From Flavicella sediminum (GTDB lineage: Bacteria > Bacteroidota > Bacteroidia > Flavobacteriales > Flavobacteriaceae), in NCBI RefSeq assembly GCF_006381105.1, contig NZ_VDET01000002.1, positions 1-64,000 on the forward strand: a DNA stretch of 64,000 nucleotides, in the 5' to 3' direction. Positions within the stretch are counted from its first letter, which is position 1; every line of letters begins with the position of its first letter. The translations under genes were made by a program, and so were the position numbers. This document shows positions 7,086 to 15,288 of the stretch, in pieces. The notes beneath the pieces are model-generated. The model had not been told where the DNA came from and made no database searches. It worked only from the letters and a program-made list of their open reading frames with translations.

Positions 7086-7706
7086 TCATTTATTTTTTGA
7101 ATCCACTTGCAAGGTTAGTTTTCTTAACGAAGCCAAGTAATCTTCGATACTATCTACATCGCTAAGGATTAAATTATTACTTACTGAAATTGATTCTGAA
7201 GCATATTTTTCTAGTATTTTTTTCGCCCCCCTATCTCCGGAAAGTTTTTTTAAATCTTCAAAGTATGCTTTCGGAATCACGGCAGGAACCCCGAATTTAG
7301 TAGTATACAGACTAGAAATGATTTTACTTTTGTTTTGTTCCGCTGACTGTAATAATTCATTCAAATAAGAAGTTAACACAAATGGTTGGTCGGCTAAGAG
7401 AATTAAAACATGTGTATAGTTCTTATATTTTTCTAATTCTTTTATTCCAAAACTTAAACTACTCCCAATACCTAAGTTCCAATTTTCATGAAATAACGGC
7501 GTTATAGGATATTTAGCTATAGATTCTTTAATTTTTTCATAGTTAGCTCCTAACACTACAAAAACATCATTATCACCAGTGCCTGTAGCCTGTTCAATTG
7601 CATTGCCTAACAAAGTAGTCGCTTTCCAAGCTAGTAATTGTTTTGGCCGTTTCATCCTACGAGAACCTCCCGCGGCCAATATTAAAATGGCTGTTTTATT
7701 TTTCAT
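7086..7706 (-). CDS. MocA-like molybdenum cofactor nucleotidyltransferase
   Basis: The 206-aa product has the nucleotide-binding signature LAAGGSRRMKRPKQLL (near residues 10-25) and a later LADQPF with the metal-binding Asp, as in MobA/MocA cytidylyltransferases. MocA attaches CMP to molybdopterin to form the dinucleotide cofactor used by xanthine-dehydrogenase-type enzymes. It is the last gene of the molybdenum hydroxylase operon and overlaps the preceding xdhC by 11 bp. The context supports a dedicated maturation role. The nucleotide specificity (CTP versus GTP) is inferred from partner type, not read from the sequence. Confidence 0.82.
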   Translation of the reverse strand: MKNKTAILILAAGGSRRMKRPKQLLAWKATTLLGNAIEQATGTGDNDVFVVLGANYEKIKESIAKYPITPLFHENWNLGIGSSLSFGIKELEKYKNYTHVLILLADQPFVLTSYLNELLQSAEQNKSKIISSLYTTKFGVPAVIPKAYFEDLKKLSGDRGAKKILEKYASESISVSNNLILSDVDSIEDYLASLRKLTLQVDSKNK

Positions 7707-8754
7707 TGAAAAATTTTACAGACTTTAGATCTCTATCATGAATAGAACCTTTTTTATCTTGTAAATGGTATGCCTTTTTACCCTGACTTACAGCTATAAT
7801 TTCAGAAATAATAGAAATTGCAATTTCCTGAGGAGTTTCTCCTCCAATATTTAAACCTGCGGGTCCGTAAATGCTTTCTAAAAAAGCATCTGTTACGTCA
7901 AAATGATATTCTATAAAAGACGAAAGCATTTGTTCTTTTCTTTTAGAAGGACCTAACAAACCAATATACATCGGCTCGGTATTTTTCAATGCTTTCAAAT
8001 ACAATACATCTTTTGCGTAATTATGATTCATTAACACAAAAGCTGTTTGTTTGTCAATACCTTCTATAGAAAAATCATCTGCCGATACTTTTACTAAATG
8101 ACTTGCTCCTGGGAAATTTTGTTTTTCTTTTCTTGAATCTGAAGCGGCAACAATCCAAACTTCCCAACCCAAACAACTTGCTTGTGTACATAAACTAACA
8201 GCATCGTGTTCGGTTCCTATAATAATCAGCCGGAAACAAGGAAGTAATTTTTCTTTAAATTCTAAAAAACTAGTACGCTCATTTATCAATCCCTCTTTGG
8301 AAGAAAACGAATAAAAGTCTTCTTTCCTACTAAATGAAATAATACTTCCACATTGTATATGCGCTGTATCCTTATTATAAAAAGTACTTATTTCAAATGC
8401 ATGACGAGCATCAATACTTTTTTTTATGCTATCAATTACTTCTTTCTTTGGAGAAAAAACTTCTAACAAAACAAACAAAGTACCTTCACATCCCAAACGA
8501 AAACGCCCGTCATACGTCATTAATTTAGAGTTTCCTGTTTTAAAAACTGTTTGTGCTTGCCGAATGACTTCTTTCTCAACACAACCTCCACTAATTGCAC
8601 CTACAATTTGTTTGTTTTCCAAAACCAACATACGCACCCCCGCTCCTCTATATGAAGAACCGTCTACAGAAACAACAGTTGCCAAAACAGTTTTTATTCC
8701 GGCTTGGTTTGCTATTGTATAGGCTTCAATTATATGTTTAAATTCGTGTGTCAT
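7696..8754 (-). CDS. xdhC: XdhC/CoxI family molybdoenzyme maturation factor
   Basis: The 352-aa product has an N-terminal XdhC_CoxI domain (words SVDGSSYRGAGVRMLV and ISGGCVEKEVI) and a C-terminal Rossmann-like XdhC_C domain (IIIGTEHDAVSLC, IGLLGPSKRKEQ, GPAGLNIGGETPQEIAISI). Family members bind and sulfurate the molybdenum cofactor and insert it into xanthine-dehydrogenase-type apoenzymes. Its start overlaps the stop of the large-subunit gene by 4 bp (ATGA), so translation is probably coupled. The length is normal for the two-domain form. Confidence 0.88.
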   Translation of the reverse strand: MTHEFKHIIEAYTIANQAGIKTVLATVVSVDGSSYRGAGVRMLVLENKQIVGAISGGCVEKEVIRQAQTVFKTGNSKLMTYDGRFRLGCEGTLFVLLEVFSPKKEVIDSIKKSIDARHAFEISTFYNKDTAHIQCGSIISFSRKEDFYSFSSKEGLINERTSFLEFKEKLLPCFRLIIIGTEHDAVSLCTQASCLGWEVWIVAASDSRKEKQNFPGASHLVKVSADDFSIEGIDKQTAFVLMNHNYAKDVLYLKALKNTEPMYIGLLGPSKRKEQMLSSFIEYHFDVTDAFLESIYGPAGLNIGGETPQEIAISIISEIIAVSQGKKAYHLQDKKGSIHDRDLKSVKFFNEK

Positions 8755-10910
8755 GAAATATTTAATTCCCAGTTTTTAATAAAGGGTTGTTTTCTTAACC
8801 TTATTCCCATAGCTGCTTTTATCGCATTTGCTACTGCCGCTGCTGCTGGAGGTAAAGTCGGCTCTCCCAAACCTGTTGGCGCTTCATCACTATCTATAAA
8901 ATAAGTTTCTACTTGAGGGGTTTCACTCATACGAATCAAACGATAGCGATCATAATTTGAACTTTGAGGAGTTCCATTTTTCAAGTCTAAATCTCCATAC
9001 ATAGCATGGCCGATTCCATCTATAACGCCACCCTGCATTTGATTTTTTGCTCCTAGTGGATTCACCACAATTCCACAATCTACTACGCAATAAACTTTTG
9101 TTACCACTGGCATTCCTTCTTTCACCACAACCTCAGCTATTTCAGCAACATGTGTGTTATGACTGTAATAAGCGCTAAAACCTTGAAAGGTTCCTTTTGG
9201 AGCATTTCTCCAATTGGACTTTTCTTTCACCATTTTAATGACTTCTAACATTCTTTTTGGTGAATATTCCATTCTATTATCAGAACTATCGGCCGCATTT
9301 AATAAATCTATTCTTAGTTGAATTGGATCTATTTTTAATTCTTCGGAAACTTCATCTAAAAAAGTTTGTTCAGCACAACCTAAAAAATTGGAAATAGGGG
9401 CACGCCAAGCCATTGTTGTGACTTTACTTCTTAATTTAGCGACTTCTACTTTATAATTTTTCACAGAGCCAGCCGGAAAAAAATTGGCTCTACTTTTATT
9501 TATATTTCCTCCAATAGCCGCTTCTTTTATATGATAGGCTGCTATTTTTCCATTCTTTAAACCTGCTTTAAATCTATATTTAACTTTTGGTCTGTAAAAA
9601 CCTGCGGTCATATCATCTTCCCTAGAAAAAATTAATTTTACGGGTTTTTGAATGATACTAGATATTTCAGCAACTTCTAAAACAAAATCATTTTTTAATC
9701 GCCTACCAAAACCACCACCCATACGGGTCATTTCTAATAAAACCTCATCTGGTGAACGCTTTAATAATTTGGCCACTCTATTGGCACTTCCTTCCGGTGT
9801 TTGAATAGGTCCTACCAAATGTATTTTATCTGCAGTTACATTTGCATAAAAATTCATCGGTTCCATGGTATTGTGCGGCAAAAATGGAGCTTCGTAAGTT
9901 CTTTCTATGACACGATCAACTTTGGAAAAAGCAGTTTCTAAATCACCATCCATACGAACCGTTTTTAGCTTCACTCCTTTTATACTGCCTCCTTCTAACA
10001 AGGTAATTAAATCTTCGTCTTGTTTTTCTGTATTTTCTAAAGTAGAATTTGAAGACCAGTTAGCCGTAATTGCTTTCTTTCCTAAAAAGCACAGCCAAGT
10101 ACTTTCACCTATCACAGCAATCTTATCGCCAAAACGGATGACATCGATTACTCCTTTTATTTTTTTTGCTTCAGCACTTTCAAAATTTAGTAGTTTTTGC
10201 CCAAATGCCGGTGGTCTTATAACCGAAGTATACAACATACCCGGTGTTTTAAAATCGATTCCAAACAAAGGTTTTCCTTCTGTAATTTTAGAAGAATCAA
10301 CATTTTTTATATCCTGACCGATGATGTTAAAATCTTTGGTTTTCTTTAAAGTTACATTTGTTGGAATTTCTAACTTAGCCGCTTCCACAACCAAATCGCC
10401 ATAACCTATTTTTTTACCTGAACTATGAATGACAAACCCGTTTTTAGTTTGACAACTAGCTATTGAAACTCCCCATTTAGTTGCTGCAGCTTGTACCAAC
10501 ATAGCTCTTGCCGTTGCTCCAGTTTGACGTAAAGGCAACCAAGCAAAACGTATAGATTGACTACCTCCTGCTACTTGTCTTGTATAATTTTTTGTATCTA
10601 ACTTTCCTTGTGCTACGGTTACATCCTTCCAAGCTACATCCAACTCTTCAGCAATAAGCATGGGCATAGATGTTTTTACTCCTTGACCTATTTCAGGGTT
10701 TGGTGAAAAAATAGTGACTTTTCCATTCAACGCAATTTTTATAAAGGCATTGAAATCTTGGTAATTCAAATTAGAAACAGCATCCGTAAGTAAGCTTTCT
10801 GGATTTACAGCTTTTATCAAATTAAATCCGAAAAGAATTCCACCACTTGCCAAAAGCGACGTTTTCATAAACGACCTTCTGTCTACATTATTTTTTTTAT
10901 TTGTATGCAT
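8751..10910 (-). CDS. Molybdopterin-binding large subunit, IorB-like, Tat-exported
   Basis: The 719-aa product begins with a twin-arginine signal (DRRSFMK at about residues 10-16, followed by a hydrophobic segment), so it is probably exported folded to the periplasm. The body matches isoquinoline 1-oxidoreductase beta/aldehyde-oxidase-type subunits. It has GGSQSIRFAW, a cofactor loop TRMGGGFGRR, WRAPISNFLGC, and the C-terminal GLGEPTLPPAAAAVANAI with the catalytic Glu expected of the family. The electron carrier is the 2Fe-2S protein encoded 9 bp upstream. The substrate cannot be told; aldehydes and N-heterocycles are used by relatives. Confidence 0.88.
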   Translation of the reverse strand: MHTNKKNNVDRRSFMKTSLLASGGILFGFNLIKAVNPESLLTDAVSNLNYQDFNAFIKIALNGKVTIFSPNPEIGQGVKTSMPMLIAEELDVAWKDVTVAQGKLDTKNYTRQVAGGSQSIRFAWLPLRQTGATARAMLVQAAATKWGVSIASCQTKNGFVIHSSGKKIGYGDLVVEAAKLEIPTNVTLKKTKDFNIIGQDIKNVDSSKITEGKPLFGIDFKTPGMLYTSVIRPPAFGQKLLNFESAEAKKIKGVIDVIRFGDKIAVIGESTWLCFLGKKAITANWSSNSTLENTEKQDEDLITLLEGGSIKGVKLKTVRMDGDLETAFSKVDRVIERTYEAPFLPHNTMEPMNFYANVTADKIHLVGPIQTPEGSANRVAKLLKRSPDEVLLEMTRMGGGFGRRLKNDFVLEVAEISSIIQKPVKLIFSREDDMTAGFYRPKVKYRFKAGLKNGKIAAYHIKEAAIGGNINKSRANFFPAGSVKNYKVEVAKLRSKVTTMAWRAPISNFLGCAEQTFLDEVSEELKIDPIQLRIDLLNAADSSDNRMEYSPKRMLEVIKMVKEKSNWRNAPKGTFQGFSAYYSHNTHVAEIAEVVVKEGMPVVTKVYCVVDCGIVVNPLGAKNQMQGGVIDGIGHAMYGDLDLKNGTPQSSNYDRYRLIRMSETPQVETYFIDSDEAPTGLGEPTLPPAAAAVANAIKAAMGIRLRKQPFIKNWELNIS

Positions 10911-10919
10911 CGCTTCGTT

Positions 10920-11390
10920 TTAAGAGTTAGATTTCATTTTTTCAGCAGCAGAAACTACGGCTTCTTCAATTCTATTATAGGCTGCACAACGACAAATATT
11001 TCCATGCATTGCCATTCTAACATCCTCTGAGGAAGGATTTTTATTTTGCTCTAAAAAAGCAGAAGCCGTCATTATTTGACCAGCCTGACAATATCCACAT
11101 TGTGCAACATCAAGCTTGTTCCATGCTTCTTGAACTGGATGGTTGTTATTTTCAGACAAACCTTCTATAGTTGTTATTGCACTATCACCAACCATAGCCA
11201 CCGTTAGCAAACAACTTCTTGTAGCATAACCATTTAAATGAACTGTACAGGCACCGCACTGCCCAATACCACATCCATATTTTGTTCCTACCAAATCCAA
11301 AGAATCACGTAAAACCCACAATAGTGGGGTGCTATCATCCACATCAACTGTGTGAATTTTATTATTGATTCTCAATTTAAAAACACCCAT
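10920..11390 (-). CDS. 2Fe-2S subunit of molybdenum hydroxylase, IorA-like
   Basis: The 156-aa product has the two [2Fe-2S] domains of this family. The plant-type cluster uses C40, C45, C48 and C60 (CGIGQCGACTVHLNG). The helical-domain cluster uses C98, C101, C133 and C135 (CGYC and CRC). All eight ligands are present. It is the first gene of the operon and passes electrons from the molybdenum subunit. There is no Tat signal on this protein, so it would be exported by riding with the large subunit, as is known for other two-subunit enzymes of this type. Confidence 0.92.
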   Translation of the reverse strand: MGVFKLRINNKIHTVDVDDSTPLLWVLRDSLDLVGTKYGCGIGQCGACTVHLNGYATRSCLLTVAMVGDSAITTIEGLSENNNHPVQEAWNKLDVAQCGYCQAGQIMTASAFLEQNKNPSSEDVRMAMHGNICRCAAYNRIEEAVVSAAEKMKSNS

Positions 11391-11429
11391 AATTAATTCC
11401 TTATTTGTTAAATGATCTTTCCCTTATGC

Positions 11430-11494
11430 AAATTGTCATTTGCAAAGACTTACAAATGACAATTTCTTATTTAATCTTGAAGTTTTTAAACTTC
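11430..11494. promoter_or_regulatory. Two inverted repeats upstream of the molybdenum hydroxylase operon
   Basis: The 190-bp gap 11391-11580 holds two dyads. AAATTGTCATTTG/CAAATGACAATTT (11430-11442 and 11453-11465) is a perfect 13-bp inverted repeat. GAAGTTT/AAACTTC (11479-11485 and 11488-11494) is a 7-bp one. Neither is followed by a T-run on the minus strand, so they look more like operator or attenuator elements than like intrinsic terminators of the upstream barrel gene. Confidence 0.5.
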
Positions 11495-11580
11495 TTGTAG
11501 CTTGCCACTAAACTAAGCTGCAAAACCTACTTGAACTTCTTCAATATTACCCGACACTATCTAAATTTTGCCTGCTAAAG

Positions 11581-14301
11581 TTAAATATTATATTTTAAAG
11601 TAAACATTAAATAACGAGGCTGTACAAAATACTCAATGGTTGATATACTATTTTGAACTTCTGAAATATTATCTCTGTTAATGGAATTTGTTTGTAATAA
11701 GTTAGTTCCTGAAATTCTATACTCCCATTTGGAACCTTTTTTTCTAAATGTCAAATCGGCTTTTAAGAAACCATAATGATTAGAAATTGTTTCTGCTTTG
11801 TCTTTGTAATCAAAATACTCATAATCTGCAGTAAAAATAAAGTGCTTTAAAAACAAGGCATCTACATTTACATAAGGTTTGTCTGTATAAAAAACTCGAT
11901 CGCCGTAATCATTGATACTTTTTGTATATCCTACTTTTATATTAGGTGCATTGTTAAAATTGGTTCCTACATCACCGCCATAATTATAACTAGTTACCTC
12001 ATTCAACAATAAATTTGTTTCTCCAGCATTGTTTGTTCTAAAATTGTAAAATTTAGAAAGTGAACCATTGGCTTTTAAGTTTACTTTTATTTTTCTGAAC
12101 GTTCTACCATATCTAAAGTTTGAAGACAAGGTCTCATCTGGTAAATTCGAGTTTTGTGAAGTAGCTACTTGACCTACTCCATTAAACTCAGTACTGTTTT
12201 TTATATCATTTTCCTTTTTGTTATAAGAAATAGAAGCGTTGATATTGGTATAATTATACATAATAAAGCTAAAATAACTCAATGAATAACTATGATAAAT
12301 AGCGCTTTCTAAATTTCTATTTCCTTGATAAACCGAATTGTAATTATTAAACAATAGTCCTTCCGATAGTTTATTTATATCCGTAAACTGATTGGTCATT
12401 AAATACCTAAAACGTAAACTTTCAGATTGTTTGAACTGATAGTTGGCATAAAAATCAGGTAAAAGCTTTGTCAAATTATTTGTATTTGTGGTCGCCAATT
12501 GCCTGTCTACTGTTTTGTATTGATGCAATTTAACTCCCGGTTCAAAGGTGAACTTGCCTGTAATAAATTTATAGTGAAAACCTGCGAAAAAATCAGAGAA
12601 TTGAAATTTCACGTCGTTTCCAAAAGAAGCATCTGTAAAATTATTCACCGTTTTATCATCCAACAATTGAAATAAATCAGAGTTAAAATTCTGTGTGCTT
12701 AGTAAAGTCCCTAAGGTAAAATTTAAATGACTTTTAGCATTTAGCACATAAAAATAATTAAGCTTTGCATCAAACTTTCCAGTTGTTGTAATTTTATTTT
12801 GCGTTAAATTAAACTTCGATTCTTCGGTCTCTAAATACGGACTTAAATGTTCTTGTACATTTAACAAATCAGAAATTGAATTGAACAACGGACGCTCTTT
12901 TTGTGCCATGTATTGTGCTTCAAAAGCCAAAATATTTTTATCATTTATGGTTTTATAAATATTTAAATTCTGCGTAAACACAAAAGGATCGTCTTCTTTT
13001 AAGGTCTTTATACCATTCGAATTTGGATTACCATCAATAAACGTATCCGACGAAAGAGAATCTGCTTGTTGTTGTTTCGAAATTTTTAAAAACACATCAT
13101 AATCTAATTGATAATTTGCACTTGGTTGGTATTTTGCACTCAGTTTTAGCAAGGTTAAATCACTTTCTTGTGAAGTAGTGCTACTTACTTTCTCTGTATT
13201 CAAATTATCACGAAACAATTTATTTGTAGTTTGTTCCATTTCAGTTTCTGTACCTGAATAAATTCCAAATCCGCTAAGGTCTAATTTATCATTAGGTTTA
13301 TGACTAAAGTTAGAGGCCAAGAATTTTGTATTGATATCTTTGGCTCTGTTATTTTGTAAAGTCGACAAACCAATTCCGTTAGAACCTACATTGAATGAGG
13401 TTCCTCCTCTTGAAGATACATTTCTGAAACCTCCGGTAAATCGGTAATAATCTCTAGTAGTAAAGGGCACTTCACCAATATTATTGGCATCTGTTAATAA
13501 ATTGATACTTGTTTTCGGACTGTAGTAAAAAACTTTAGGATGAATTAAATAACGTTCATCTGCTCCTGCACCGGCAGTTACTTCACCAAACCAAAACTTG
13601 TCTTTTCCTTCTTTTAAGCGAATATTAATTGCAATATTGTCTTCATTGTTAGAAACGCCCTTCATTTGAGAAACCTCATTGTAATTTCTCAAGACTTCAA
13701 TTTTAGACAAGGCGTTGGCAGGAATATTTTGAACGGCAATTTTAGAATCCCCATCAAAAAAATCTTTTCCTTCCACCATTACTTTCGTCACTTTTTTCCC
13801 TTCAACCTCTATTTCACCATCTTCATTTACAACAACACCAGGTAATTTATCCAAAACATCGCCCAATTTTTGTTCGGTTCCGTTTTTAAAAGAATCGGCA
13901 TTGTAAACAATCGTATCTCCTTTAATAGTCACCGGCATTTCATAAGCAATTTCCACTTCGTTTAATAAATTAGAAGCTTCTTTTAGCAATACATCTTGGG
14001 TAACTTTTTTTGTTGCGTTTGTCAAGTCAACGAGTATGGTTTCTGTATCAAAACCGATATAACTCACTTTTAATTCGTACTTAAATTTAGCAGGTAAGCT
14101 TAAGTGATATTCTCCTCTAGGATCTGTAATGGCATAATTTTCCATGGCATTTGTTTCCAAATTAAAAGCTATAACATTGGCCATATCTAAACCTACACCT
14201 ACACTATCTTTTACGATTCCTGAAACTTTTATAGTTTGACCAAAGGTTACCTGCAACAAGCATAGAAACACAAAGGAAAGGAATGTTGATTTTTTCATCA
14301 T
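11581..14301 (-). CDS. Outer-membrane beta-barrel protein with carboxypeptidase-like domain
   Basis: The 906-aa product has a signal peptide (KKSTFLSFVFLCLLQVTFGQ). A carboxypeptidase-regulatory-like fold follows (about 24-105: KVSGIVKDSVGVGLDMANVI), then a TonB-plug-like domain (GDTIVYNADSFKNGTEQKLG, DKLPGVVVNEDGEIEVEG) and a long beta-barrel to the C-terminus. It matches the TonB-receptor-related barrel family (OMP_b-brl_3 type) widespread in Bacteroidota. No clear TonB box is seen. The gene starts 22 bp after the GLPGLI gene and is surely co-transcribed with it. The transported substrate or partner is unknown. Confidence 0.85.
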   Translation of the reverse strand: MMKKSTFLSFVFLCLLQVTFGQTIKVSGIVKDSVGVGLDMANVIAFNLETNAMENYAITDPRGEYHLSLPAKFKYELKVSYIGFDTETILVDLTNATKKVTQDVLLKEASNLLNEVEIAYEMPVTIKGDTIVYNADSFKNGTEQKLGDVLDKLPGVVVNEDGEIEVEGKKVTKVMVEGKDFFDGDSKIAVQNIPANALSKIEVLRNYNEVSQMKGVSNNEDNIAINIRLKEGKDKFWFGEVTAGAGADERYLIHPKVFYYSPKTSINLLTDANNIGEVPFTTRDYYRFTGGFRNVSSRGGTSFNVGSNGIGLSTLQNNRAKDINTKFLASNFSHKPNDKLDLSGFGIYSGTETEMEQTTNKLFRDNLNTEKVSSTTSQESDLTLLKLSAKYQPSANYQLDYDVFLKISKQQQADSLSSDTFIDGNPNSNGIKTLKEDDPFVFTQNLNIYKTINDKNILAFEAQYMAQKERPLFNSISDLLNVQEHLSPYLETEESKFNLTQNKITTTGKFDAKLNYFYVLNAKSHLNFTLGTLLSTQNFNSDLFQLLDDKTVNNFTDASFGNDVKFQFSDFFAGFHYKFITGKFTFEPGVKLHQYKTVDRQLATTNTNNLTKLLPDFYANYQFKQSESLRFRYLMTNQFTDINKLSEGLLFNNYNSVYQGNRNLESAIYHSYSLSYFSFIMYNYTNINASISYNKKENDIKNSTEFNGVGQVATSQNSNLPDETLSSNFRYGRTFRKIKVNLKANGSLSKFYNFRTNNAGETNLLLNEVTSYNYGGDVGTNFNNAPNIKVGYTKSINDYGDRVFYTDKPYVNVDALFLKHFIFTADYEYFDYKDKAETISNHYGFLKADLTFRKKGSKWEYRISGTNLLQTNSINRDNISEVQNSISTIEYFVQPRYLMFTLKYNI

Positions 14302-14323
14302 TATTTTTTTTTAGTATTTTGTT

Positions 14324-15172
14324 TTATCTTCTTGGTCCTCCTGGTCTACCTCCGCCAGATCTTCCACCACCTTTTCTAAATCTTTCTCTCAGTTCTGCTG
14401 TTTTTTCTTGCACTATTTTCTGAAAATCTTCATCGCTAATTTTTTTTCCTTTTTTAGGCGCTTTTAATTCTTTCTTATCGTTAACATTCATCACCACTTT
14501 GGTACAAATAATTTGTGTATCTCCAGCATTTACTCCTAAAATTAAACCTGGCAATCCCCAATATTTATCAGGTCCCATACTAACAGGAATCATTGGTGTA
14601 TACCAAACGGTAACCAAAACCATTTCTTCCTTTTCTTCCTTTGGTTTTTCTTCACCTTTTTCTGGAGGAGGCCCCATTGTTTTCTTTACTGTTTTGATAA
14701 AAGTACTTGCCTTAAAGCAAGTATATTTTCCAATTTGTTTGGTTTCCTTTTCCAATTTCCAGTTAAAGTCTTCTAACTTTTCTTCTATTAAAAAATTCTT
14801 TCCAAAAAACTCCACTGCTCTTTTGCTTTCTTTAGAGGCTGTATTCTTATAATACTCACCCGTTAAAGCGCCTCCAAAAACAGAAGCAAACATCCTACCT
14901 CTTGTGCTTTCTCCTGGCCCTGCCAATTTTTCTTCTTCTTGATAAATAGATTCTGTTTTATTAAAACTAAGCTCGTATGTTTTTTCTGAAAAATCTTTCA
15001 TTCGTTTTAACATCCGTGCTTTCGCATCTTCAGGAATTTTTCTTCCTCCAAAATCAAAGTCTACTTTGGTTTTAGACATATAAACAACCTTCCCTTGAAA
15101 ATCTTGCGCCTGAGTTGTATAGGCGAACGAGCATGCTGCAATTGCAAACAATAAAATTCTTTTTAATTTCAT
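14324..15172 (-). CDS. GLPGLI family secreted protein
   Basis: The 282-aa product starts at the ATG at 15172 (MKLKRILLFAIAACSFAYTT signal). A TTG 24 bp upstream is less likely and would sit in the promoter region. The family-defining word is present (YWGLPGLILGV). The middle has a charged Pro/Glu/Lys-rich insert (GPPPEKGEEKPKEEKEE). The C-terminus is a basic Gly/Arg/Pro tail (RKGGGRSGGGRPGGPRR), which is unusual for the family as I know it. Function is unknown. Such proteins are often encoded beside an outer-membrane barrel of the type downstream, which suggests a periplasmic partner role. Confidence 0.88.
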   Translation of the reverse strand: MKLKRILLFAIAACSFAYTTQAQDFQGKVVYMSKTKVDFDFGGRKIPEDAKARMLKRMKDFSEKTYELSFNKTESIYQEEEKLAGPGESTRGRMFASVFGGALTGEYYKNTASKESKRAVEFFGKNFLIEEKLEDFNWKLEKETKQIGKYTCFKASTFIKTVKKTMGPPPEKGEEKPKEEKEEMVLVTVWYTPMIPVSMGPDKYWGLPGLILGVNAGDTQIICTKVVMNVNDKKELKAPKKGKKISDEDFQKIVQEKTAELRERFRKGGGRSGGGRPGGPRR

Positions 15173-15193
15173 CTTTATGTATTTAGTACGAAA

Positions 15194-15238
15194 CAAATAT
15201 AGACGCTTCCTTGAATAATAATAGTTAACGTGTGTTAA
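15194..15238 (-). promoter_or_regulatory. GLPGLI operon promoter with tandem GTTAA site
   Basis: On the minus strand a perfect -7 box TATATTTG (15194-15201) lies 21 bp from the ATG. No TTG is found 19 bp upstream. Instead a tandem GTTAA-N5-GTTAA (15224-15238, plus strand; also a TTAAC/GTTAA dyad) occupies the place of a -33 element. OmpR/PhoP-type regulators bind such 10-11-bp-spaced repeats, and the divergent operon encodes one. An 8-bp direct repeat ATAGACGC (15199-15206 and 15258-15265) overlaps this box and precedes the kinase gene. Confidence 0.55.
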
Positions 15239-15288
15239 TTCAGCTTTGCATAGGAAAATAGACGCATAAATTGCCTTATTTTTGACCT

